Source: Typhlomys cinereus (lineage: Eukaryota > Chordata > Mammalia > Rodentia > Platacanthomyidae). From it: a DNA stretch of 64,000 nucleotides. Below the pieces are notes generated by a model. It made no database searches. It was not told the origin of the DNA and saw only the letters and a program-made list of their open reading frames with translations. Made by a program: the position numbers and the translations under genes. Shown piece after piece: positions 34,720 through 47,300 of this stretch. Position 1 is the stretch's first letter. Each line of letters opens with the position of its first letter. Location: contig JALPQD010000825.1 in assembly GCA_023101885.1 (NCBI GenBank), forward strand, positions 186,001 through 250,000. Reading direction: 5' to 3'.

Positions 34720-34870
34720 CACAGTGGCTCAGTTGGGAGGGGAGCTTGCGGCATACACCAAGGGACCTGAATTCCATCCCTGGAACCCGCTTAGAAACTT
34801 GAATACTTGGGAAACACAGAGCAGTGGAGACAGGAGACCCTCCTGGAACAAGGTTCAAGGAGAGAACTGG
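34720..34870 (+). mobile_element. ID-like SINE fragment
   Basis: Segments ggccacagtggctcagttgg, gaattccatccctggaaccc and acttgggaaacacagagcag follow the ID then B1 order, degenerate. Confidence 0.45.
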
Positions 34871-35524
34871 ATTTCCAGAGTCGATCTCCAATGTCCCCTC
34901 CTGTCTTTGGACACGCTGACCGAAAAGATCAGAAATAAGGAAGGACCAAGAAGGTTCTGCCTCCGCAGGAGGCCGTCAGCTAACGTCCAGGGATTCTCTC
35001 CAGAATGTTGGGAGAGGGTGTCACGTGGCTGATGGGGTGGTCTGGATGGGTTTCCTTGGGAGGTGGCAGGGGCTTGAGAATTCAAAGGAAAAGGAGGTTC
35101 TGAATAGGGAGTATGGGGGGATGGAGGGGAGATGGGGGTGGGAGCCTGTGCAAAGGCCCTGGGAGCAGGAGGAGCATGGGGGGGGGGCATGTGTGGATGG
35201 AGCAAAGTCATCCAGGGACAGAAAGGAGGGGATGGGCAGGGCCTGGCAGGCATCGGGATTTAGACTGCGACTCTCGGGGATGTGGGAGGTTATAGCCGTT
35301 ACTCTGCATGTTGCTGATAAACTCACGACCAAGTAATAGGGAAACAAGGAGATTTTTTTTTCTGGTTTATGATTCTCCATCACAGCTCCTGGTCCAGCCG
35401 GGCAGCAGAACCCACGCCAACCCAGGGGCCTCGGGAACCGACCCGACCACACCCACAGGACGGCTGACAGAGGAGCGAACCTCAATCGCCAGACCAACAC
35501 ATCTGGCCAAATCTACAGAAGGGC

Positions 35525-35610
35525 GGGGCTCAGAGGGTGCGTGACTGCCCAGCATTCTGCAGTTGAGGGCTGGGGGCGGGGCTCAGAGGGAGAATGACAG
35601 CCCAGCCTCC
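35525..35610 (+). repeat. ID-core units
   Basis: Two copies of the unit described at 906-1320, the second interrupted by the SINE at 35621. Confidence 0.7.
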
Positions 35611-35620
35611 TCAGTGTCTT

Positions 35621-35723
35621 TTTTAAAAATTATTTATTATTTATTCAATAATGCTTCTATGCATGTGTGAGCGTGTGTATGTATATTTGTGTATATATGT
35701 GTGTGTAGAACCTCTCCAGCCCC
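35621..35723 (-). mobile_element. 103-bp SINE lacking its body
   Basis: On the minus strand only GGGGCTGGAGAGGT of the head remains, joined directly to TCTACACACAC and the AT-rich tail. The perfect 15-bp target duplication cctcctcagtgtctt is at 35606-35620 and 35724-35738. Confidence 0.9.
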
Positions 35724-35738
35724 CCTCCTCAGTGTCTT

Positions 35739-38130
35739 GTAGCCCAGGCTGTCCTCCCGTTCCCTGTGCAGCCAAGGCTTACCTTGACTCCTGATCTTCC
35801 TGCCTCTCCCTCCCCAGCGTTGGGGGTGACTGGGTGGCTTCAGAGTTGCTGGGGACAGAGCAGGGAGCTATTTGTCTTGCGGCACTATCTGATGAAGACA
35901 CAGATGTATTCAGAACATGCTGGCTGGTGTGGTGTCCTCTACACATGTGTCCAGGATAGACAACACTGGCTGTCCCCTCTTCCCAGAACACCTCCAAAAG
36001 CGGAGCCATCTACAGAAAGTACAAGCCAGCCAAGCCCAGGGGCCCCAGCTTCCTCATCTTGCTTTAGACCCCAACCCCCCAGCGTATCCCGTGCCTTAAG
36101 TCTCCCAAGGAGCTGGTGCAAAGTAGGTGGACACTGTAGGTATGAGAAACTTTTTTGGATCTCCTGGTTACAGTCGGGGGTTTAGCAAACCTCTCCCACG
36201 CCGCCTCAAGATTTCCCTAGGGTCTCCCCAGTTCCATTCTCTTGCTCCTGAACCATACTAACTAGATTCTAGGTTCTCTCCTAGCTCTGGCATCCAAGAC
36301 CCAGAATTCAGTCTCCAAAAATCTTGGTTTCCCCTAAATCCGGAATATACCACCAGATCTCTAAATCTGTAATGTACAATCCAGAGCCTGGATTCCAAAA
36401 CCAAAGCTCCGGAATCTAGGATGCTGAAGCCCATGAATCCGAAGATTTGGAATCAGACTCTGGAATCTGGTTTCCCCGAGATCTGGAATCTGGACTCCGG
36501 AATCCGGATTCAGGACGCAGATGAGGCACACAGTCAGTCGCAGCCTTTGCATTTGAGTTTTGTTTTGTTTTGAAATGTGGTGCTAGATTCCAGCGCCCCC
36601 GGGGTTCATGGCCCCGACCAAGGGGAGGACGGATTAGCAAGGAGCTCAGTGCCCTGGGTTTCGCGCCCCCCGCCGCACCCCAAAGCAGAGGCCAAATAGA
36701 TATTGTCGGTGCAGCGTGCTTTGGAGCCAGGCGTACCCACGTGGGCACCTCGCTGCTGGGAGAGGGTCCCCCAGCTGCTTCAGATTGTACCCGGCCTTAG
36801 TTTCCACTCCCGTGCGGGGAATCAGCGGATCCCGAGCCAAGGATGGGGGAGAACCCCGCGGCCGTAGCTGCCATCGCCCCACCACTGAGCAGGGCCAAAA
36901 TTTGAAAATCACTCAACGCCTCCTACAGTGTGTGTGTGGGGGGGGGGGGGAGAAGGTCCGGCCCCACCCAGACAGCGCGGGGCTTTCTGGGACATTGAGT
37001 CCAGCTTCAAGTTGTGGGGTGCGGTACACCCCGAGCCCCGCCTGGCCCAGGAAAACAGCCGGAAGTAGCTTTTAAACAAATGTTTGTTTAGGGCGCAATG
37101 TGAGTCCCCCCCCCACGTGCAAAGGGAAGTGCGCGTCCTGCGTGGACAGACGCCCAGCGGGGCCGAGGGCAGCGGAGGACAGAGCAAGGAACAGGGTGCA
37201 GGCCAGAGGAGTCCGACGAAACTAAAGGCAGATCTGTAGATGGAATCCCGACTTCTTGCAGCCTTGCCTTGAGTTCGGCTCCTAGTCCCTACTGCAAGAT
37301 GTTGGGCTGTCACTCTTCCTCTGAGCCCCGCCCCAGCCTTGTCTTTACATTTATTCACCTGTAATTAGGAAACCAAGTAGACTCGCAACAGACGCACGTG
37401 CACGCGCACACACACACACACACATCAAACACACATACATACACAACTGCCTACGTGGGGGTACTAGGGAAGAGTACCTTTAATGAGACAGGGTGTCACC
37501 GCACCGTGCGGTCCACGCCTGCCTTGACTTCCTGCCTCCACCTCCCACCGCTGGGCCTCTGTGCTGCTGTGGATAGAATCCAGGCCTGGGGTTTGCTAGG
37601 TGGGTGCTCTGACCCCTGCATCCGCAGCCGCATTCCCACTTTTTAAATGTGTGTGTGTCTTCATGCAGTATGTGCACCCGTGCGTGCCAGAATGTGTGCC
37701 CCTGCTTTGTTGCGTGTCTGGCTCTGTTTCTCTCCCCACGATCTGGACAGACAGAGACGCTGGTTGCCGGCAAGCTCCAGAGATCCCCATCTGCACTTAG
37801 CCAGGCCCAGCTAATTGCTCTCGAATCCAAACGGGTACTTATGAAGCCATGGCGCACCGGTGAAAGTCAGAGGAAATTAGACCGCATTGCATCACATGGG
37901 CTTCTGGGGCTCAAACTTGGGTCTCCAGATTGCACATCAGCGCCAGTCGCGTTGAGCCCTCTCACCGGCCCCTGTGACCCTGCTTTTGTGTTTGAAAGAT
38001 CTGACTACGCCTTCCAAACTCACCATCCTCTTGCCTCAGCCTCCCACCCCCACCCCCATTTTCCTCTCTTCCCCCTCAACCTAGGTTTGAGATGATCGGC
38101 GTGGCCTACAAGGAACTGATGCAGGCTCTT
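35739..38130. other. Intergenic between ERVL and LMNB2
   Basis: Holds a degenerate ggaatct/ccggaat repeat (about 36270-36510), a G13 tract (36938-36950), an antisense ID-core copy (about 37285-37330) and an antisense B1/ID-like piece (about 37470-37640). No supported gene. Confidence 0.45.
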
Positions 38131-38300
38131 AACCTCCTTTACGTGAGCTAGAAACTACATCTCCCGGTGTGCTCCTCGGGGCAGCCGGCGACCACCGCCC
38201 CCGCGAGCGCCACGCCGGCGGAAAGACTACAAGTCCCGGCGAGCCCCGCGCGGCGGCGGGCCGAAGGCGGTGACGGCGCCATCTTGGCGGCGGGGATTGA
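38131..38300 (+). promoter_or_regulatory. LMNB2: LMNB2 CpG-island promoter
   Basis: GC-rich, TATA-less. Two motifs of the ACTACA..TCCCGG type (38153-38167 and about 38225-38239) match the ZNF143-associated promoter element ACTAYRNNNCCCR. A GCCGCCATCTTGGCG-like YY1 motif lies at about 38275-38290, close to the expected start. Confidence 0.65.
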
Positions 38301-41300
38301 ATGAGCGCGCCGCGAGCCTCCGCCGCTGCCATGGCGTCTCCGGCGCCGAGCCGCGCGGGCTCTTCCACGCCGCTGTCGCCCACGCGCCTGTCGCGGCTAC
38401 AGGAGAAGGAGCAGCTGCGCGAGCTCAACGACCGCCTGGCGCACTACATCGACCGCGTCCGCGCGCTCGAGCTGGAGAACAACCGGCTGCTGCTGCGGAT
38501 CTCCGAGAAGGAGGAGGTGACGACGCGCGAGGTACGCGGGGCCCGGGGCCTGCGAGGGCCGGGGGCGCCCCCCCCGCACGCTCCGCCCACCCGCTGATTC
38601 GGGGACCTCCCACTCCCCGAGCGCTATTGCATGCTGGGATTGGAGCGGGGACCCCCCCCCTCCCTCCCTACGGAATGGGCATGGCTTGCAGATTGGGAGC
38701 GGAGTTTTAAATCTGCGAGGGTCAGAGACGGACCTACAAGCCCCGCCCATCCTGGACCTGGGAGTGTTGGGGACCTCCAAGCTAGAGGTGCAGGTTGGGA
38801 GTCTGAGTGTTAACCAGGGTCATGCAAGGTTCAGAAGTGCACCTGCAAGTCCCGCCCCATCAGAGGTTCTAGGATATCGGGATCACAACCTGCAAGCCCC
38901 GCCCATCCGGGAACCTAGAGGGGTGTTGGGGACCCCGGAGATAGAGGTACAGGTTGGGAGTCAAGGCATTAGACCCCGAGAACATGCAAGGTTTACGCAG
39001 GTCCCGAGGCCGACTTGCAAACCCCCGCCTATTCAGCGGCTCTGGGCTATCCGGCCGTTAGAGACTTTCAAGCCCCGCCTTTCCAGAATCGGGGGGTGTT
39101 GGGGACCCTCAAACTCGGGGTACATGCAGGGAGTTCCTACCTCCAAGGAACTGATGCAACCTACAAGCCCTGCTCACTCAGCTTCTGCCGAAACCCGGGA
39201 CCTGTCAGTTCAGAGGGGGACTTACAAGCCCTGCCCACCAGGGCTTGGGCGGGTGTTTGTTTGCCTCATAGGACGGGTGCACCTGCTGGCTGGGAACCAA
39301 ATGGGTGACCCTTGAATTTGGGGAGCTGTCTGGTAGACCCGAGATGGGTGACATGCAAACTACACTTAGCCAGGGTGGTATAATTTGCAGGTCCCCTAAA
39401 GTCCAGTACCAGTTGGGAGTTGGTGAGGGACCCCTGAGAGATAGGTGTGGGCCTGTGAGCCCCTCAGCTACAGGTGTCTGCTGGCCACCATTCCGGCCCC
39501 CCAGGATTCTGATGAACCTCTGAGGGACAGGTCTCTAGAGCTCCTGTGTTGATGGATGGCTGTCCCTGGGGGCATTTCTCAGGTACAAGAGGTGTGTGCT
39601 GGGGCTGGAGAGGTGGCTCAGGGGTTAAGCCTCTGCCTTGCAGGCGGAAGGTCCTGAGTTCGGATCCCAGATCCCACGTATAGACGCCAGGCAGAAGCGG
39701 GGGCAGCCTGCCCTTCTGGTCCTGGTAGGGCAGAGCCTGTGAATCCCGGGGCAGAGTAAACAAGGAGGAGGTGGAGGCGGTCCATGGTGGTTCCCGAATT
39801 CGTCCTTGGTTCTACACACACACATACACACACACGCGCGCACACACACGCGCGCACACACACATACGCACACACGCACAATTGAATAAATTAAAAAAAA
39901 TTAAAAAAAAAAAGAGGTGTGTGCGCAGGTGAAGTGGGTCCCCCAGCTGGAGGCCAGAGCCCCTTGCGGGGGTAAAGCATGCAACCTTCAGGCTTTGGGG
40001 GCCTGGCCTGCCCTATCCACTGAGGGCTCCCCCCACCCACTGAGGGCTCCCCCCACCCACTGAGGGCTCCCCCATGTCAGGTGTGAGTTCTAAGGAAAAA
40101 CCAGGGCTGTGAGGAGATCCTGGGTGGGCCGAGGAAGTGCGTCTAGGCGGGACACTCCTATGACCAAAGGCATCTTGTGGGAGATATGTGTGGCTCATCA
40201 CAGCCCCTTGTCAACTTGACACAAACATTGTTACTCTATGACCTTCCAACCCTTATTCCCATAGATAGTATATTCATAAAAGACGTTCCGTTCAATATCT
40301 GAAGTTCTCAAGTTCTGACATAAAAAATTTGAAATCTCTTAAGTGTAAAATATATATAAAACGTATATAATAAAAATATATAAAAATGAATATAATATCA
40401 ACAGCTGGGTGTGAGGATAGCTGTGTCCCAGCAGGCGGGGGTGTGTTAGGGTCTCAGGTGGTTCCAACTCCGTGGAATCCCCCAGAAGAGGGGCCTTGTC
40501 ACCTGGCAGTTAGCATCCCAGGAGCAGGAGGCCTTGGGCCACTGGGGCTGGGGTTTTTAGTGGGGTTCACATGGGGACCTTGGGCTTCCTGGCACTGGTC
40601 ATGCAGAACCAGTGCCCACTCTCCAAGGTGGGGAGGGGCACCCACATTCTCCTCCGGAGTTGCTGGGCTTGTTGAGCCCCGGGCCTTGGCGCTGGTGGAC
40701 AAGCCAGCTGTCTGTGGACCGCACGGGAATAGCTGGGTATGAGACAGCTGTGTCCCAGCAGGCTGGATGCCCCGCACCTGCCAAGGCTGACCCCGAGGCA
40801 GCTGTCCCAACTGGAGGAGGTGCTGCCGGCCAGGCACTCCTGCCTCGCCCAGCTGTCTTGTGCCTCTTATGTCCCCCTGGAGCCCTGGGCCGTTTCTGGG
40901 CCTAGAGATGGGGGGGAGGGGATTGGCAGGCGGGAAGTCCCTCAGGAACCCGCTGGGGCCACCCAGGCCTCCCACCGTCCCTGAGACTGGAAGGTCACGA
41001 GGTCGAGGGGGCAGAACCAAGGGATAGGTGGTCTTGGTCACCTGGATCCCACCCTTGGGCTGGGGGTGCTGGCACTGTGGGTGCTGAGCTTGGCTCCACG
41101 CTACTTGTCTCTGGGCGAGGCAGGGCAACCACCAAGGCCACCGGCAGGGCCCTCGGGTGACCCCTACATATAGGATACAGGGCTCTGCTGGGCCCCCTCC
41201 TGAGAAGAGGTCCCCCACTGGGTCATCTGCAGCCTCGCCCTTGCTGCTGCCCAGAGCAGCCCATGCTGTGTCCACACGCTGGCCAGTCACAGCCCCTGCC

Positions 41301-44300
41301 CAGTGGGGCGCTGCAGGACGGCGGGGGTGGCACTGAGATCTGCAGCTGAGCCCCCTCCGACCTGCGCTCAGGCTCGATCCCCAGGAGGACAGCTGGGTCT
41401 CAGACAGCTGGGGACACAGCCTGTGGGGGGTGGGGGAGCCCTGGTGTGCCTCTCACACCCACAGCCGCTTAGTGGGAAGGAGAACTGGGTTGATCTTGAG
41501 AGGTGCGGGGAGCCGCAGCAGGTATCTGGGGCTGCGTAGTCCTTCCAGCGCATCCGTGCCTGTCCTCAACTCACCCCTTAAGCCCAGGAAATCTGGGTTC
41601 GCCAAGCTGGACTTGGGTATCATGGGTCCATCTGGCATGTGGTGGGGTGTCCATCTGGGGTGACCAGACACTTGTGTGGAGTCTCCCTTTGAAGCATTGC
41701 CCCAGAGTCACTCGGGGAAGACACACATCAAGCCTGGGCCCCAGCCCCCTCAACGAGCACACCCCACATGCCAGGTGCACATACAGGCAAACCCACCGTT
41801 GCACCGTGCGTGTGTCCAGGACAGAGGACCTCGGGACATCAGGGCTGAAGGTCTGTTCAGTGACCAGGGTGGCACACAGCCCCCTTGGGCAAGGGCAACC
41901 CGTGCAACATTTGGGTTCCCACAGCCAGGGGAGTCGGGCACTGCGGCTAGCCGGGACCACTGGGCAGGGGTTGTGCGAGTGGCCAGTGTGTGGACACAGC
42001 ATCGACCGCTCTGGGCAGCAGCAAGGGTGAGGGTGCAGATGACCCCGTCGGGGGGACCTCTTCTCTGGAGAGGGCCTAGCCCTGTGCCCTGTTGGGGGGG
42101 GTCACCCGAGGACCCCACCCTAGTTCTCTCTGTGAAATGGGAGCCCTGGTTGGCCCCAGCTGCTGGGCCAGGCTGGCCATGAGGTCCCCCAGCCATGTGA
42201 CCAGGTGATGGCTTCTCAGCAGCCCCTCCTCCTTGGCGCCCCTACCTGTGGGAGTTGATGGTCGGGCCTCAGCCAACAGGACCCCTGAGCATGGCCCACA
42301 CCGTGTGGCCTTCTGGGTGCTCGAGGCTGAGTAGTGTGCTGAGGCCTGGCTGTGTCCTCCGTCCCTCACTGGATCGCTGGGGCTCGGACTGCTAGACAGC
42401 TGCTCTGGCTCTTTCCTTGCTCGTCCCGCAACTGTATCACCAGGCGACTACCCCTGACTGCCTCCCGCTTGCACAGCACCCACCTGTGCCCACTCACCTG
42501 TCTCCAGGGTGGGACGTTCCCTGTGGCCGAGTCACAGATGTGAAATACAGGAAACCACTGTCGTGCATGGGAGGAGCCAGGGAGGCCAGCAGGTGTTTCC
42601 ACGCAGGATGGGACAGGACAGGGAGGCCAGCAGGTGTATCCATGCAGGACAGGACAGGACAGGACAGGAAGGCCAGCAGGTGTGTCCACGCAGGATGGGA
42701 CAGGACAGGGAGGCCAGCAGCTGGCAGGCGTGGTCACTGTGTGTGGAGTGTCCCGGGGCCCTTGCCGGGATGGTGCGGGGCCAGGATGTGAGGCAGCTGG
42801 GCTGTCGCCAGCCCCACCTGACCTCAGGCTCCCTCACCACACTTCCGGTAATGACAGGAGCTAAGGACACTGGGGGAAGGGGAGGGGTGCAGACACTCGG
42901 GGTGAGGGGAACTAGGAGGTACGTGGGGGCTCAGGCACAGCCCGTTCAGGCATCAGCACAGCTCTCGGCCAAGCAGCAGTCCCACGACCTCCATCCGTGA
43001 GTGCAGTGCGAGGCCGGGGGCCCGTGTCAGGCGCGCAGACCCCAGGCAGGTGAGGCACACTTGTCATCCCAGCACTGAGCCACGGAGGCGGGAAGGTTAG
43101 GGCTCAGGACTGTCCTTGGCTACATAGGGAGTTGGGGGCCTGCATGGGGTGCTGCAGAAGGAACCTCATGTGGATCAGGAGTCACTCCAGGCAGCAGGAC
43201 GCTGGGCCACATCAGGGAAGGGGTGCCAGGTTTGGCAGATAATGGGTGGGGTGCGCTGGTCCAGCCGGCCACACCCTGGAGCTGAGCGGGATGGTGTGTG
43301 TCAATGGCCCGGACCCCCCACACCATCGGGGAAAGACACGAGGCCGGGAGACCTGTCGAAGCAGGAACTCATTTATTGGGGGGTAACAAAACAGCTTATA
43401 TAGACAAAGGACCACAGGGCGTGAAACGGGCAGCCAATTGTGTCAAAGGTGAACACAACCTCGAGGCCCTAGAGGTCAGGCTGGATGTATCTCAGTACGG
43501 AAGGCAGGACAATTCCTGAAAGCCACTTAGGGCTCTCTGTAATGTGATCAGGGTTACGCCCAGGACACTAGCTCTCAGTGCTATTTTTAGTCCCATGTGC
43601 TCGGCAATGCCCTGGGGTAAATCCTGGGCAGGCCCAACAAAGGGGTGCCGTGGCCCCCCCCCAGCATGTCTCCACGATGGGGATCTGGCATGAGGGATTA
43701 TCTCCGGGCAACCCGAAAACCATGATTATTGGGGTCCCTTAGGGCAGCAGGGATGGTTCACAGGCATCCACAGGAAGCCCCCTCTTGAGTGAGCCCCCCC
43801 ACCCGCAGCCCTGGCCCTGGGTGCTGTAGGACGTGCCATCTCCTTGCCTTGTGGAGGCCCCTGTCCCCAGAGTCCTGCTAGATTCAGGAACCTCTGAGAC
43901 AAGTGGCCGTTACCCTCAGCTCCTCTGGACGGAGGGAGGTGGTCATGTGCCTCCCGGCGTCCCCTCCTTGGTGCCTGTCCGTGTCCTGTGTCCAGGCTCT
44001 GCATGGTGGATCATGACCCCCATGGGCTGTGCTGGGGGGGCCACACTTGGGGTCACACTGACGTGGGGCAGTAGGGCACCCCAGCTCACAGCCATGCACC
44101 CCCAGGTCAGCGGCATTAAGGAGCTGTACGAGTCGGAGCTGGCTGACGCCCGGCGGGTGCTGGATGAGACGGCACGGGAGCGCGCGCGCCTGCAGATCGA
44201 GGTCGGGAAGGTGCGGGCCGAGCTGGACGAGGCCACCAAGGGGTGAGTTGTGGCTGTGGGCACTGACCATTTGCCTGTCACCTCTCCTGTGACCACTGTA

Positions 44301-47300
44301 TGTTGGGGTCCATGCGGCAGCAGGACCCTCGCCCAGGCACCAGACAGCCGGAGGTTTGAGTGTCGGGTTCCCCTAGGGGAACCCACACTGAGCAGAGGCT
44401 TAGTGAAAAGTGGGCAATGCAGACCAGCAGCTTGCGAGAGCCCCGCCCCGGCCTGCTGTCTCAGCAGGGCTGGTGGACGTGCGGCCCCCAAGCTGGGCGT
44501 CCTCCACCACCCCGGCCACAGGCCTCAAGAGCTAGTGGCGGCTACCCAATGAGCCCTTGGGACATATGGGAAGGGGGAGTATTCAGGGGCATCCTGGGCT
44601 ACACAGTGAATTGGGGCTAACCTGGGCTACATGAGATGCTGTCTCAACCAGCAAAGTACCAGACAGGTTCCCTGGTGCGTGGGGCGGCCGAGGGTGCTGT
44701 CCTCGCCCACAGCAGGCGGACCTCACTCACAGCCATCCCCCTGCCTCAGCGTCCAGGGGGTGTGTGGCGAGGGGTTGCCCCTGGCTGACCTGACCTCAAT
44801 TTCAGTGCTAAGAAGCGGGAGGCTGAGCTGGCGGTGGCCCAGGGTCGTGTGAAGGATCTGGAGACCTCGCTTCACCGCAGCGAGGCCCAGCTGACTGCTG
44901 CCCTCAGCGACAAGCGCGGGCTGGAGGGCGATACAGCCGAGCTGCGGGCCCAGCTGGCCAAGGTAGTCTGGGCGGCCATGGGGTGTGTGGTGCCATCGGG
45001 CGGCGATCCTCGGCCACCTCACCATCACCCTGCGTCCCACAGGCAGAGGATGGCCACGCGGTGGCCAAGCAGCAGCTGGAGAGGGAGACGCTGATGCGCG
45101 TGGACCTGGAGAACCGGCTGCAGAGCCTGCAGGAGGAGCTGGACTTCCGCAAGAGCGTGTTCGAGGAGGTGGGTGCCAGGTGGCTCCTGAGCCTATGGGG
45201 GAGAAGGCAGATAGCACCCCAGAGCTCTGGTCAAGGAGTTGGGGGACAGCGGTGGCGGGCAAGGTCAGCACGCGCAAGCCCACCTGTGGGGTCACACAGA
45301 ACTAAAAGCAAGGTCAGGACACTGGGTAGGGCTGCACCTTGCCCTTCCCTGTCCTTGTGTTTCTGGGAGTCCGGGGTGGGGTGGGGGGTGCAGTCTCCTG
45401 TCAGCGCTCCTGGCCTGACCACACCACCCAGCGCCTGCTCACACTGCTGCTTCTGCTCCTGAGGGTTGTACACCTGGGGGTCAAGGGACCAGTTCCCCTC
45501 CCACTGCCCCCCAGCACCCTTCTGACCTGTAGTTCACTGGCTCTGTGGATCCCCAGCAGTAGGGGCTTTGGGCTCGGGGGCATCACAGGACCCATTGTGC
45601 TGTCACAGCTGGAGCCCTTCAGGCAGCTGTGCAGAGGAGCCTCCTTGCAGGGAGGGCTGCATCCATGGATATTATGGGGTCCACCAGCCACTCAGGGGGG
45701 GAGCCGGGTCCAGGGAAAGGGTCCCAACCCCCAGAGAACCAGGATTTGAGTTCGGATCTGTGGAGGGACCATTGACGAGATTCACCTGGGACCCCAACCT
45801 CAGGAAAGAAGCCAAGGGTCCCCCTGGGAGGTTCGAGATGGAGCCCAAGCCAGCGGAGCTGAGGGGCCGTAGGAGGCAGCCCAGGAGACCCCGGTGGAAC
45901 TGCTTGAGGAGCCTCCTGCAGGCCCGAGCTGAGACTATGCGCCGCAGGCAGCCCCTGCGGGCCTGCATGATGAGGAGCCGCCTGCAGGCTCAGGGTCCGA
46001 GGAGGGAGGCATGGAAGCCCCCCAGGGCAGACAGGATAGGCAGCAGGAAGAGGCACCCCTGGTCCAATCTGTGGGGAGCAAGCATGAAGGGCGCCAGGAA
46101 GGTGTGTGGGCTGGTGGTTCTGCAACAGTCAGCCTAGTAAACCCCCCTCACGCTCTGAGTGGTGGGCTCCCCACTTCTGTATGCTATGGGCCCTGGTGGA
46201 TCCCCTCCCGGTGCTACGCTGAGCTTGCGTAGACCCTCCTGGCACACCCTCAACTGTGCTGTATGTTCCTAACTGGACCAGCAGTGTCCAGAGGGGTGCA
46301 GCGGGCCGGGGGGGAGGGGGACCCTGTCCTTCACCGAGGCGTACTGTATCTGTCTTAGGAGGTGCAGGAGACGCGGCGGCAGCACGAGCGCCGGCTGGTA
46401 GAGGTGGACAGTGGCCGGCAGCATGACAGCAACCTGAAGCTGGCCCAGGCACTGGAGGAGCTGCGCGACCAGCATGCGGAGCAAGTGCAGCTGTACCGCC
46501 AGGAGCTGGAGCGGGCCTTCCAGGCCAAGGTGGGCCCACAGGCGGGCCGGTGGGGGGGGGGGGACTCATGCGCCCCGCCCTGGCCGCCGCTCACTCCACC
46601 TATCCGCAGCTGGACAGCGCCTGGCTGAGCTCCGACCAGAACGACAAGGCGGCCAGCGCAGCTCGTGAGGAGCTGCAGGAGGCGCACATGCGCGTGGAGG
46701 CACTCAGCTACCAGCTCTCGGGGCTCCAGAAGCAGGTGAGGCGTCGCCCCCCCACCCCCTCCTGGGCCCCGTTACCCCGCCACCTGTCACCCGCCCCCCT
46801 CCAGGCCAGCGCTGCCGAGGAACACATTCGGGAGCTGGAGGAGGCCATGGCCGGCGAGCGCGAGCGCTTCCGGAAGCTGCTGGACGCCAAGGAGCAGGAG
46901 GTGCTGGAGATGCGGGACACCATGCAGCAGCAGCTGGCTGAGTACCAGGAGCTGCTGGATGTCAAGCTGGCCCTGGACGTGGAGATCAGCGCCTACCGCA
47001 AGCTGCTGGAGGGCGAGGAGGAGAGGTGGGTGCCCCGCCCAGCGGGCTGGGGCGGGTGGGGCCCTGGGGCATCAGGTCACACTGCCCTTTGCCTCGCAGG
47101 CTAAAACTGTCCCCCAGCCCGTCCTCAGGGGCCACGGTCTCACGGGTCACCTCCAGCAGTGGCAGTGTGGCTGCTACTGGCCACGGCCGTGGCAAGCGCC
47201 GGCGGCTGGAGCCGGATGACTCAGCGGCTGACAGCCCGGGCTCCGGCACGGTGGGCTTCCGCCTGGCACAGCAGGCCTCGGCCGCTGGCAGCGTGAATAT

